Shown here piece by piece: positions 1 through 10,199 of a stretch of DNA of 64,000 bases. Source of the stretch: Leuctra nigra (lineage: Eukaryota > Arthropoda > Insecta > Plecoptera > Leuctridae); the NCBI GenBank assembly GCA_934045905.1, contig OW203764.1, positions 23,059,109 through 23,123,108 on the forward strand, given 5' to 3'. Every line of letters starts with the position of its first letter. The first letter of the stretch is position 1. Below the pieces are notes generated by a model, which saw only the letters and a list, made by a program, of their open reading frames with translations, did no database searches and had not been told where the DNA came from. Both the position numbers and the translations under genes were made by a program.

Positions 1-186
1 TTCTTATCTATCATCACATTCCGATGATCAACAACTTAATCAATAATGATTCATTCGTCGCCATTAGCATAGGTGCAGAACAACCTTTGCATAAGTTACA
101 AGGTTTTTACGCGACAGTCGCAAAGAAATGTGATGATTTGTTGAGCGAACGTAGCGAGCGTCACTTGGGGGTGGATTTACAAAGAA

Positions 187-301
187 GTATTATCTCCTAA
201 TACGTATCTTTCGTATTATCTTTCATTAACACAGTGTTTTTGGTATTAAATCGAAAGATAATACGTATTAGCAGATAATACCTAGGATGATAGATAATAC
301 C
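187..301. repeat. MITE-like foldback element
   Basis: The two ends are imperfect inverted repeats: about 30 bases beginning GTATTATCTCCTAATACGTA are mirrored at 258-301 (AATACGTATTAGCAGATAAT). No coding capacity is present. It appears inserted in older repeat DNA, with GAGCGAACGTAGCGAGCGTC at about 145 and GGCACGGACACTCTTATGGC at about 322. No target duplication was resolved. Confidence 0.55.
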
Positions 302-399
302 TTTTCTGAATCCAGCCCCAGGGCACGGACACTCTTATGGCACTTTCTCTGTGTGTTTGGTTTTTTGATTATTTTGGCTCAACAGCGGTCCCAGGTATA

Positions 400-651
400 G
401 TGTTTGAACAAGACCCTGCGATGTTTGTGATTTTTGAAAATTAAATATATAACCGTTTTACCGATCAACTAAAAACTTTGTATGGTTATTGGGACCAATA
501 TTTTAGGAGTATTTGGTAATTTTTATATAAATCTGTAACGAAATTCAAGAATTAATTGCTTTTAAGGACATTTTCGATAGACAGAATTTTGGTTCGAGGT
601 GTTGCTCGTATCCGTGCTCGCTCATCAACGCGTTACACAGCGTTTTCCTAG
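400..651 (+). mobile_element. Helitron-like repeat, 3' end copy A
   Basis: This is a diverged copy of a family also seen at 6380-6799 and 55842-56710. Shared blocks are ACCGATCAACTAAAAACTTT, a GACCAATATTTTAGG block, and the terminus GCTCGCTCATCAACGCGTTA followed by GCGTTTTCCTAG. The terminus forms a stem (AACGC with GCGTT) a few bases before CTAG, and the next base is T, as in Helitron 3' ends. Non-coding; the 5' end is not defined. Confidence 0.5.
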
Positions 652-2081
652 TTGAAAGAGCAACACTTGGCTGACTGTATACTTTGGTTGCAGAACTTCC
701 TGGCATCACTTCAATCATTTTTATTACAGATGACATAGATTATTGTCTTGTTAACGCATGCACAGGAAAATAATTAGAATACATTTGCATAACTATTCCG
801 TTGCAATAGATGCAATATTTACTTGTAGGTTGACAAATAATTAAATTAGAAATCGTACGTGAAATGCACGTATATATCAGATGTTTACATACATTGATCG
901 TTTAATTATATTAAAATAATCAATAATGATACATGGGGATTGATTAAATCACACTTCAAGTAGCCATTTAGAACTAATTATTTGGTTTACATTTTGTTTA
1001 GCGAATGGAAACAACCATATCTAAATATATTCCATAACTATTTTTGTAAATGTGTACTATAATATAAAGGTAACTCAATATACGAAACCAGCATAGATTT
1101 AATTGTTGACTAAAAATAAAAACATTATTTTCCCTTGCAATTTAACAGACGATGCTGATCTCTTGTTTTGAGTTGACCTCAACTGTGTAAATTTCCTCTC
1201 AATGACGTCTAGTTTCGTTTAAACTCTGTCATTATCTCCCTTTATCAGTATCGTCGTCAATACCAGGTATTGACAATGTCTTATCTCTGTCCTATGATGA
1301 GTTCCATTCGAATCATATTAGAACGTATTAACCAGCCATATGTGCGAAGTGAGCCAATGTTTGTTGTACTCCAGCCAGTCCATATGGACGCAATATCAAG
1401 TGACTTTACATGCCGACATATTCACACTGTTGTCAGTCGAGTTCGCATTATCTATGACGTCACGGCTGAATGGATTATACTTGATATCTCTATTGCTTTG
1501 GTCTACTTACACAGTGATTATGCGAGGTGATTAGGATTATACTTTCCATATCATTTCAAAAAGTTGAAATGAACAAACATTTATAAAAACACTCTGAAGT
1601 TCAGAAGAATAACATATTTGCAATTCATTCCCACAATAAGGAAGTCGGATCGGACTCTTTATTTAAAAAAAAATTACGTTTATATTGTACAAATAACATA
1701 AATAATATTGTTATTTGTTTTTCTAATGTCTAAAGGCAACTTTTGATCTGTCTCCAAATCAAAAGCTGTTTTGTCTCAATTCCACTTCTTACATAATTGT
1801 TTATTTAAAAAAACTGTTCAAGTAAGATACAAGAAGCCATTGAGATAATGGAGTGGAGTCCTTATCGATTTTCAGTTGTTGACCACAAACTGATCGACAT
1901 ATTCACTTTGATATAATGAACAGTTACAAATGTCCTCCCAGACCCATATGAAATAACATACATGGAAATAACAATCGTCATGAAAACATCGATAAATGTC
2001 AATATGACTGAAAGGTATATTCTTCAGCGCCTTTCTATATGGAAGATAAGATTTGAAACTATTTTCTGTGTCTTTGTGCAG
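652..2081. other. upstream region of LITAF gene 1; no gene seen
   Basis: AT-rich sequence without a supportable exon. A full cAMP-response-element palindrome (TGACGTCA) lies at 1455-1462. The AG at 2080-2081 before the LITAF start codon is a good splice acceptor, so a 5' untranslated exon probably lies here or left of the window. I could not place it. Confidence 0.4.
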
Positions 2082-2082
2082 T

Positions 2083-2227
2083 ATGGAGAACACGTATCAG
2101 CCACCGTACAGCGATGCTCCTCCTGCATATGGATTCAACGCACCTCAGGGGCCACAGCCCATGGATCAGCATCACATGGGTCAACCACCCCCTCAGCAGG
2201 TCATCCTCGTCACGGAGCAGCCTAGAA
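2083..2227 (+). CDS. LITAF-like gene 1, exon 1 (N-terminal PPxY region)
   Basis: Coding exon 1 of a LITAF-domain protein, a family of small zinc-binding proteins anchored to late endosome/lysosome membranes. The ATG at 2083 lies just after a splice acceptor (tgtgcag at 2075-2081). The exon encodes 48 residues, MENTYQPPYSDAPPAYGF at the start, rich in Pro and Gln. PPAY is a PPxY motif of the kind that binds WW domains of Nedd4-type ubiquitin ligases in family members. The donor is GTGAGT at 2228, leaving one base of a split Thr codon that is completed by CC in exon 2. The spliced protein is 132 aa, normal for the family. Family assignment is firm from exons 2 and 3; orthology to a named gene is not established, since insects carry several paralogues. 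Confidence 0.88.
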
Positions 2228-2954
2228 GTGAGTACTCCACCATGTAGTGGTCTACGTCACTGCTATACTTTCACGGGTTATCACACTTGCCGCGACAGTC
2301 GAGCCCGCAATGTTGGATCGTACTGCACCTGTAAATATCTCGGGCGTTGAGATCACCGAGACCACATTGAGAGCTTGAGCTCAGCAACAGGAGCCGACCA
2401 ATCACAGCTCAAGGTTATCGTGCGACCTTGAGCTCAGCAACAACAGCCGACCAATCACAGCTCAAGATTACAGTGTAGAGAAGGATCAAGAACGGATCAT
2501 CCCTGAGCTCTGATTGGTCATTGAATTAACTGTAATCTGAAGATATTACAATCTCCTTTGATTTTGTGTAAGCTTTGGTAATGGAATGGGATATCTTTTT
2601 ACAACTTTTTATTATACTAGGTACTACTTTAATTCCGTAAAGGAGTTTAAACTACTCTATTAAAACCCTACTTTATCAATCTAGATTTAATGAACAACAA
2701 GTTAACAACTTTCCAATCTTATGCGTAATATACATAACTAGCTTTTACGATAAATTCGAAAGGAAACATTATTGTCAGCTTTTTAATTCTAGAAAACGAA
2801 ATAGTTCCATAAGTTTAGTCTTATATAAACTTGATTGATCAAGTCACTATCAGCACTCATATTGGTTGGTGTATTGTCTCTAATCAAGATCGTAGCAATG
2901 ATTTTGTATTGATTTGCTTTGATTTGATGTTCATGAATGAATGTGTGTTCGCAG
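2228..2954 (+). other. LITAF gene 1 intron 1 with a tandem 44-bp duplication
   Basis: GT...AG intron. It holds two near-identical 44-bp units at 2374-2417 and 2427-2470, each bounded by CTTGAGCT and AGCTCAAG, so each can fold as a hairpin. Nothing else is recognisable. Confidence 0.7.
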
Positions 2955-3105
2955 CCATGATCATCACGTCCACGCAAATGGCGGGCCTCGGACCGAACTC
3001 TCTGCACACGAACTGTCCGTCCTGTCGTCAGCCCATCAACACTCGACTTCAGCACGAGATCTCCAGCAGAGCACATCTCTTCGCGCTGCTCCTCTGCCTC
3101 TTCGG
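2955..3105 (+). CDS. LITAF-like gene 1, exon 2 (first zinc knuckle and hydrophobic segment)
   Basis: Acceptor tgttcgcag ends at 2954. The exon starts in phase after a single base from exon 1 and ends at the donor GTAACA at 3106, leaving GG of a split Gly codon. It encodes the first CxxC knuckle (TNCPSCRQPINTRL) and the start of the amphipathic/hydrophobic segment (AHLFALLLCLFG) that dips into the membrane in this family. Without splicing, a stop follows directly at 3107-3109, which supports the donor. Confidence 0.9.
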
Positions 3106-3719
3106 GTAACACGACTTCCAATATTGCGTAGTTTCCAATGGGCGTAACATATCTGACATATTTAATCCATGATTTAATTAAGTGCTTTATTAAATATAGG
3201 AGGTACACTCAACAAATGATAAAACGGTATTTGAAAAAAATGGATAGGTTGAAAAAAATGTGATGGCATCATCCTATGAAATCTATGCTAACTCGACATC
3301 GAACTCTAGTAGACGAGCTCTGATTTCATGGATAATAACAAGGATTGATTGTCAATGAACCTGACCAGCAGCCAATCTGTTTCGTTTAAATACCGTTTTA
3401 AGATTTGTTGGGTGGGTATACCTATAAGGCTATAAGGTTTGTTACGTCAATTGGAAAACTGTAAAACGACAGTCATATTTTCTGTGAATTTATGATAATG
3501 AAAAGCCTATAAGCTAAATAACACAAAATCTTACAGTCCTTAAAATTGTTATTTAATTGAACCTATCGGTATATAAACATTTTGGCTCGGCCAAGATATT
3601 CTTAACATTATCATCATTATCATTTACACCGAACATTATAAAATTGTAATTCGATATTTATTCATAAATCGAAATAAATAGTACCCGAATATCTAATTTC
3701 TTGTTTTTTTTGTCTGCAG
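3106..3719 (+). other. LITAF gene 1 intron 2 with a dispersed repeat
   Basis: GT...AG intron ending in a T-rich tract and tgtctgcag. Positions 3286-3363 match, on the opposite strand, positions 18954-19030, including the shared block GACAATCAATCCTTGTTATT. This is a dispersed repeat of unknown class. The rest is AT-rich with no coding signal. Confidence 0.55.
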
Positions 3720-3822
3720 ATGTTGGCCTTGCGTGTGCATCCCTTACTGCATGGACAGTTGCAAGAATACCAATCACTTCTGTCCAAACTGCAACGCCTT
3801 CATGGGCACCTTCCAGGCGTAA
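3720..3822 (+). CDS. LITAF-like gene 1, exon 3 (second zinc knuckle, stop)
   Basis: Starts at A3720 after ttttttgtctgcag and completes the split Gly codon. It encodes CWPCVCIPYCMDSCKN, then HFCPNCNAF, and ends GTFQA with TAA at 3820-3822. The HxCPxC motif supplies the second zinc-binding half that pairs with CPSC in exon 2, so the domain is complete. A second copy of the sequence around the stop (GGGCACCTNCCAGGCGTAAC) lies about 49 bases downstream in the 3' untranslated region, and an AATAAA follows at 3875-3880. Confidence 0.92.
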
Positions 3823-3874
3823 CGTTCATGTCACTAAGGCAACACTGCAATGGGCACCTACCAGGCGTAACGTT

Positions 3875-3880
3875 AATAAA
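3875..3880 (+). terminator. candidate poly(A) signal of LITAF gene 1
   Basis: AATAAA lies 53 bases after the stop codon. Another AATAAA lies at 4352-4357. Which one is used cannot be told from sequence. Confidence 0.4.
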
Positions 3881-4807
3881 GTCCATGGCACAACGCCGGC
3901 AGAGCTTTGCTTCTGGACTGAACAGCTAATATCAAGGCGTTATTATATTAATTCATATTTATTTTAAATGTTTTGTAAGTTATGGTTCTGTAGACTAAGT
4001 ATATGATTCTTACGAGGATACTTATTATAGATAATTTTTATTAATAATATGAAAATATGTCAAAAATTGATGTAAGGAACACGGATAATCATTTAAATGA
4101 GTTTTTCTAGTTTTATTTTGTAGTCAATGACGATATGGTAATCCGTTAAATGTAAATTAATTGTGTTTTTCCTTGTCAGTAAAAACGTATTTTGGAAAGG
4201 TGAAACTGTTTATTCATGGTGTATTATGAAAGCACTTATGTCAGACTCGGCTTGGCTTATTCAATGTAGGTATATTATTTGAATGGATGTTTTTATATAT
4301 CGGGTCATACCTATGGCATTGCAGAAATGTACTGCATGATTGCAAGATATCAATAAAATTGAAATATTTCGTGACAAAGTGAAGTAGACAGTAATATGTT
4401 AACCTTGATTTCCTACAAGTCCTATTGATCTTGTAACGGCCTATCAAAAAGTAAAAAAAAAAGTGTTTTTAAATGTCATTCACATAAAAGTGCATAATGT
4501 ACATTTGAGGTAAAGTTACGAGAACGAATCTATTTATCAACGTAAGTATATTATACTCGTAATTTATTTTGAGTGAAATCATAGAAACTTCAAGACGTTA
4601 AAGTTTCCTAATTCAATATCCATAGAGTGGAAGTAATTCAATATCCAGATAGAAAGTAACGAAAAGCATTGCGTATCCGTCAAACAGCCATTTCAACTCT
4701 GATTATAACGGCAATGCTTTTTGCTTTTTTCGTTAGCGGCTAAAGCTTGAAGCTGAAGACATACAATCAAGGCTTATAGACTAACCTTTTACATATAAAA
4801 ATTGGGA

Positions 4808-5825
4808 GAGCGAAGCGTGCGACTCCTTTTTTCGGCTCTTTTGGCACGGGCCTCTGTTATTTTTATTGTCTCTGGCGCCGTACAGGTCACACCATATCTT
4901 CAATCGAGCTGAAATTTTGCACACATGTATGATCAACTCTGCTTGATGCAGAGTGATTATTTTGAGATCCGTTAATTGTTTATTTTTTTTAAATGTCTTC
5001 TGATTGGTTTATCGATCCGATCAATCCGAAATATTGCATGGTTATTGAGGGAATTCCAGGGGGGATGCCTTTTTAATTTCAGGGCAAATATTGTAAGTAA
5101 AAATGTCAGCTGAGACCGATATTTAGCGACATCAACCCATTTTGGAAAGTCAAAAAATATCCAGGACGATCCAAACTAGTTCAGAACGATTCACAGAAAA
5201 GGTCGGAACTGAAAAACCGTTCAACATAGCAAGCTGAAACTTGGCATGAATATTCATAATACATATACTACAGTACTACAGTAGTACAGTCCTTTTTCGG
5301 TATATTTATTGAAATTTTTCTAAAATAAAGTCGGTAGGAACCGGATTTTTCGTCGAGAAACCCCACATTTATTGGTGCAAGTGGCCAGGTTAGATATAAA
5401 GTTATTGACAAAAAGAAACTAAGTGCCCTCTTCGCCTATTCATAACGAAGACAACGAGCCCACTTGCAAGTCTGTAGAGTGAACATTGCGGTCTCTACGA
5501 TTTTTTTAAATGCAACAGCAATATTTCGTTAACAAATTTTCGGGACCATAATATTGGAGGCGAAAAAGGTCAAGTGGGTTGAAGAATCACAAGAATGAGG
5601 AAAATACATATCTTCTCTTATGTGCAATAGTTTGGCCAATTTCGTGTTTTATATATGTTTAGTCACGTGGTACCACTTGAATACTCTTAAGACTAATAAT
5701 TTATCAAATTGTAGGTTGTACAAAGTTTCAACAAAATCCTCCAATTGGTTAAAAAAAATTTAAAAATCTCCCGATTGGAGGAAAATAAAATAGAAAAGAG
5801 CGAAAAGGGCCGCACGCTTCGCTCG
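4808..5825. mobile_element. 1.0-kb element with inverted ends, between the LITAF genes
   Basis: The left end begins GAGCGAAGCGTGCGACTCC and continues with TTTTTTCGGCTCTTTT. The right end, read on the minus strand from 5825, begins GAGCGAAGCGTGCGGCCC and continues with TTTTCGCTCTTTT. These are facing inverted ends of about 30 bases. The left half shares blocks (GGCACGG-CCTCTGTTA, then GCTGAAATTTTGCACACATG) with the 55842-56710 repeat. It may be one foldback element or two head-to-head copies of that family. No open frame encodes a transposase. Confidence 0.45.
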
Positions 5826-6022
5826 TTCAAATACAATTCTTGTGCAAAATTCGACTGGAAACAAAACTCAAACTCGAGTTTGGTCAATTTAATATTGTAT
5901 TTGTAAGAAGGTTTTTATTGCTAAAGTCGACTAAAAATTACGTTGGTTCACACATCTTACATTCTTAATTTTATTTTTAATAATCCGAATGGTTTGGCTA
6001 TTCCTGACTTTCAGTTTCAGTG

Positions 6023-6290
6023 ATGGATAAACACAATCCAAGATACGAGGCCGTCCCCTCGTCCGAATCCCCGACCGAAGACGTCGACATGATCCAGCTC
6101 GATCCAGAGCCATGCTCCAGCATCTTGAAGAGCCGTCACTCGGTGCGAGTGATGATGGCGTCAACAGACACGAGCAAGACGAAGCGCGGCAGTTCGGTGA
6201 CGAGCTCCAGTACGAATCAGCCGGCCGTCAAACGCGTCAGTTTGTCTGTTTCGAAACCTCCAAGTGATACGGTCGTGACAGAAGAACCGA
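6023..6290 (+). CDS. LITAF-like gene 2, exon 1
   Basis: First coding exon of a second LITAF-like gene. The ATG at 6023 follows two adjacent acceptors (tttcagtttcag, ending 6014 and 6020), so an upstream 5' untranslated exon is likely. The exon gives 89 residues beginning MDKHNPRYEAVPSSE and is Ser/Thr-rich with basic stretches (KTKRGSS, VKRVSLS). Unlike gene 1 it has no PPxY motif, so the two N-termini have diverged in content. The donor is GTAAGT at 6291. One base (A) is left over and needs an exon starting with two bases of a codon. The acceptor at 9358-9359 satisfies this. The spliced protein is 169 aa. Confidence 0.85.
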
Positions 6291-7179
6291 GTAAGTCACT
6301 TGTTACATTTACAACATATTCATTAAGGAACGATGTGCAATGTCCAGATAACGTGAAATAACTTGAATCGTCTAAGAATTTAAAAAAATATCTTTCGATT
6401 GGTTGGTCTAATCAATTTGAAATTTTGACAAGTTATTACGACCTACATTGTCCCCAATCTTGCAAAGTTTCAGGCATATCCTTACATTGGTTAAAATTTA
6501 AAACCATCTTCCATGTGATTTTTTGAAATTTAAACTAGAACCGTTTGACCGATCAACTTAAAACTTCGCATGGCCATTGGGACCAACATTTTAGGTACCT
6601 ATTTTTTGCCAATTTGAAGGCTAATCTGTTGTTATTTTGAAAAGTTATTGTCATTTTAAGGACATTTAAATCTTCATCACTGCCTTCTTGATGCTTCAGT
6701 TCTAAGGCCTGTAGAGCAGCTGATTCTTGCAAACGCATATCAAATCGCATGCAGTACGAAGGCTCGCTCATCAACGCGTTACTCTGGGCGTTTTCCTAGT
6801 TATTATTATTGAAGTTCACTTTAGCCTAAAAAGGACTTCAGCGGCCTAGATGGTTGTGTTCAGTGATGATTTCAGACATTTTATTCGGGGGGGGGGGGGG
6901 GGGGATAATGAAAAACTGGGGTGCAAAATATAATCTGGAGAGGGAGGTGGGTGTACCCAAACGTAGGCCGTGTAGGAACTACTTTCATCATGGGGGGGGG
7001 GGGGGGATTGCGACACCTAGAAGGGGGGTCTGGGGGGCGTTTTTAGAATTTAAACCAGTTAAAAGTGATTCTGGGGCTATAAAATACACAAACCGAAGCA
7101 AAAAAAAATCCAATTGTTGCTCCGCAGGGCATTTTTTGAATATAACATTTTAAAATCGATTCTGGGATGCTAAACTTCT
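6291..7179 (+). other. LITAF gene 2 intron 1, left part: Helitron-like fragment and two poly-G runs
   Basis: Intronic. After a Helitron-like fragment there is an 18-base G run (6887-6904) and a 15-base G run (6992-7006). Two loosely similar segments follow (about 7038-7090 and 7131-7175), sharing AAAA-GATTCTGGG. No exon is seen here. Confidence 0.55.
6380..6799 (+). mobile_element. Helitron-like repeat, copy B
   Basis: It matches the 55842-56710 copy over blocks such as GATTGGTTGGTCTAATCAAT, ATTTAAACTAGAACCG, GACCGATCAACTTAAAACTT and TTAAGGACATTT. It ends in GCTCGCTCATCAACGCGTTA, then GGGCGTTTTCCTAG and T. The AACGC/GCGTT stem is kept although the loop differs. Non-coding. Confidence 0.55.
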
Positions 7180-9429
7180 CATACGAAGTGTTTGTGTTGT
7201 TTCCACCAGCTAGGCAACAGTCGGCCGCTACTGTGATCCGAGTCGGACCGATCCCTGCTCGGATGAAATGCATCGAATGGCTCCTGTCATACCATACGAA
7301 GTGTTTGTGTTGTTTCCACCAGCTAGGCAACAGTCGGCCGCTACTGTGATCCGAGTCGGACCGATCCCTGCTCGGATGAAATGCATCGAATGGCTCCTGT
7401 CATACGAAGTGTTTGTGTTGTTTCCTCCAGCGAAACAGTCGGCCGCTACTGTGATCCGAGTCGGACCGATCCCTGCTCGGATGAAATGCATCGAATGGCT
7501 CCTGTCATACGAAGTGTTTGTGTTGTTTCCTCCAGCGAAACAGTCGGCCGCTACTGTGATCCGAGTCGGACCGATCCCTGCTCGGATGAAATGCATCGAA
7601 TGGCTCCTGTCATACGAAGTGTTTGTGTTGTTTCCTCCAGCGAAACAGTCGGCCGCTACTGTGATCCGAGTCGGACCGATCCCTGCTCGGATGAAATGCA
7701 TCGAATGGCTCCTGTCATACGAAGTGTTTGTGTTGTTTCCTCCAGCGAAACAGTCGGCCGCTACTGTGATCCGAGTCGGACCGATCCCTGCTCGGATGAA
7801 ATGCATCGAATGGCTCCTGTCATACGAAGTGTTTGTGTTGTTTCCGCCAGCTAGGCAACAGTCGGCCGCTACTGTGATCCGAGTCGGACCGATCCCTGCT
7901 CGGATGAAATGCATCGAATGGCTCCTGTCATACGAAGTGTTTGTGTTGTTTCCGCCAGCGAGGCAACAGTCGGCCGCTACTGTGATCCGAGTCGGACCGA
8001 TCCCTGCTCGGATGTAATGCATCGAATGGCTCCTGTCATACGAAGTGTTTGTGTTGTTTCCACCAGCTAGGCAACAGTCGGCCGCTACTGTGATCCGAGT
8101 CGGACCGATCCCTGCTCGGATGAAATGCATCGAATGGCTCCTGTCATACGAAGTGTCTATGTTGTTTCCACCAGCTAGGCAACAGTCGGCCGCTACTGTG
8201 ATCCGATTCGGACCGATCCCTGCTCGGATGAAATGCATCGAATGGCTCCTGTCATACGAAGTGTCTATGTTGTTTCCACCAGCTAGGCAACAGTCGGCCG
8301 CTACTGTGATCCGATTCGGACCGATCCCTGCTCGGATGAAATGCATCGAATGGCTCCTGTCATACGAAGTGTTTGTGTTGTTTCCACCAGCTAGGCAACA
8401 GTCGGCCGCTACTGTGATCCGAGTCGGACCGATCCCTGCTCGGATGAAATGCATCGAATGGGTCCTGTCATACGAAGTGTTTGTGTTGTTTCCTCCAGCG
8501 AGGCAACAGTCGGCCGCTACTGTGATCCGAGTCGGACCGAACCCTGCTCGGATGAAATGCATCGAATGGCTCCTTTCATACGAAGTGTTTGTGTTGTTTC
8601 CTCCAGCGAAACAGTCGGCCGCTACTGTGATCCGAGTCGGACCGATCCCTGCTCGGATGAAATGCATCGAATGGCTCCTGTCATACGAAGTGCTTGTGTT
8701 GTTTCCACCAGCTAGGCAACAGTCGGCCGCTACTGTGATCCGAGTCGGACCGATCCCTGCTCGGATGAAATGCATCGAATGGCTCCTGTCATACGAAGTG
8801 TTTGTGTTGTTTCCACCAGCGAGGCAACAGTCGGCCGCTACTGTGATCCGAGTCGAACCGATCCCTGCTCGGATGAAATGCATCGAATGGCTCCTGTCAT
8901 ACGAAGTGTTTGTGTTGTTTCCACCAGCGAGGCAACAGTCGGCCGCTACTGTGATCCGAGTCGGACCGATCCCTGCTCGGATGAAATGCATCGAATGGCT
9001 CCTGTCATACGAAGTGTTTGTGTTGTTTCCACCAGCGAGGCAACAGTCGGCCGCTACTGTGATCCGAGTGGGACCGATCCCTGCTCGGATGAAATGCATC
9101 GAATGGCTCCTGTCATACGAAGTGTTTGTGTTGTTTCCACCAGCGAGGCAACAGTCGGCCGCTACTGTGATCCGAGTCGGACCGATCCCTGCTCGGATGA
9201 AATGCATCGAATGGCTCCTGTCATACGAAGTGTTTGTGTTGTTTCCACCAGCGAGGCAACAGTCGGCCGCTACTGTGATCCGAGTCGGACCGATCCCTGC
9301 TCGGATGAAATGCATCGAATGGCTCCTGTCATACGAAGTGTCTATGTTGTTTCCTCCAGCTAGGCAACAGTCGGCCGCTACTGTGATCCGAGTCGGACCG
9401 ATCCCTGCTCGGATGAAATGCATCGAATG
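7180..9429 (+). repeat. tandem array of 21 units copied from the LITAF gene 2 exon 2 acceptor region
   Basis: The unit is 108 bases, or 105 where CTAGGCAACAG is replaced by CGAAACAG (copies 3-6 and 14). Each unit has about 38 intronic bases (catacgaagtg, then a T-rich tract and tttccaccag) and the first 70 bases of exon 2, ending ATGCATCGAATG. I count 21 copies of TCGGCCGCTACTGTGATCC; the last is the genuine exon. Copies are nearly identical. Shared variants (TCTATGTTG in 10, 11 and 21; GATTCGG in 10 and 11; TTTCCGCC in 7 and 8) suggest unequal exchange or gene conversion. Unit lengths are multiples of three, so copies 9-21 form one open frame in phase with the LITAF domain. Copy 8 has a stop (TAA, 8015-8017), and a 5-base insertion between copies 1 and 2 shifts frame. 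Confidence 0.95.
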
Positions 9430-9507
9430 CGGACGGAACATCATTACAGAAGTCCAACACGAGTCTACAGCGAAAACTCACATCACAGCCACAGTATTGT
9501 GTATGGT
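9360..9507 (+). CDS. LITAF-like gene 2, exon 2 (first zinc knuckle)
   Basis: The acceptor is gttgtttcctccag ending at 9359. The exon starts CT, which with the A from exon 1 makes Thr, then RQQSAATVIRVGPIPARMK, then the knuckle KCIECGRNIITEVQHES and a hydrophobic stretch (THITATVLCMV). The donor GTAAGT at 9508 leaves GT of a split Val codon. The first 70 bases are the sequence amplified 20 times upstream. The array copies have CIEW in place of CIEC, so only this copy carries the full zinc knuckle. Phase fits both neighbouring exons. An acceptor in an upstream copy could be used instead; only transcripts would tell. Confidence 0.85.
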
Positions 9508-10105
9508 GTAAGTATTGGACTTCCATACTGGACCCCAAGTCTTGAAATGGGTGTTTTGAAAACGTTCGCATTATCTTGTTTTTTAAACTAAAAAAAGTTG
9601 ACAACTAAGCCCCATTGCCTTCAATTTTTTAACGTTTTATGCAATGAAAACGTAAACGGTTTCAAAACGCCGATTTCAAGACTTGGACTTCTGAAGACTA
9701 ATCAAGAACACACAACAAAACGCAACAATGACATCACTAATATAGCTGTTATAATTTGAAACAATTGGACCTGTCGAAACTAGCGTGGTGTAAGTCACAT
9801 TTTCTCAAACTGAAATAAGTGGATTGAAGTGGTGTGCGTGTATAGCAATGGCAATGGTCTTGTTCGAAAGAATTGTTGTATAACGACCAAATTTAAATAG
9901 TTCAGATCTCAAAGCAACATTTACATTTTTTGATTTTTGTTTGAAAGTTTTTTGACCTTTGGTTTTGGGGGTTGAATTACTTTATCAATTTTTTGTTTGA
10001 TTGTGTATTTTGTGTTAAAGGAAGCTGGGTTGTGTTATTTATAAAATTCACTGTATTTAAAAGATGTGTAGGTGAATTAATGTCTGGTGTTTGTATGTTC
10101 TGTAG
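9508..10105 (+). other. LITAF gene 2 intron 2
   Basis: A 598-base GT...AG intron, T-rich towards the acceptor (tatgttctgtag). No other feature is recognised. Confidence 0.7.
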
Positions 10106-10199
10106 AGTATGCTGTTGGGTTCCCTATCTCTGTGATAAATGCAAGGCGACGACCCACTACTGTCCCGAGTGCGGAGCGTTCATTGGTGTCTACGATTAA
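10106..10199 (+). CDS. LITAF-like gene 2, exon 3 (second zinc knuckle, stop)
   Basis: Begins at A10106 after tgttctgtag and completes the split Val codon. It encodes VCCWVPYLCDKCKATT, then HYCPECGAFIGVYD and TAA at 10197-10199. The HxCPxC motif pairs with CIEC in exon 2 to complete the zinc site, and the CCWVPYLCD segment matches the family's CxxPyCxD core. The protein ends one residue after the usual G-x-Y motif, as is common in the family. Confidence 0.92.

Noticed and set aside
7180..9429. CRISPR-like array
   Set aside because: Units are contiguous with no unique spacers, and the unit is copied from a neighbouring exon in a eukaryotic gene.
7228..9444. Minus-strand open frame of 738 codons
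   Set aside because: It is the antisense of the LITAF exon array. It stays open because the unit length is divisible by three; no start context, splice site or domain supports it.
8045..9511. Plus-strand 488-codon frame as an independent gene
   Set aside because: It begins inside the array and ends at a stop right after the LITAF exon 2 donor. It is better read as array plus exon 2 of LITAF gene 2.
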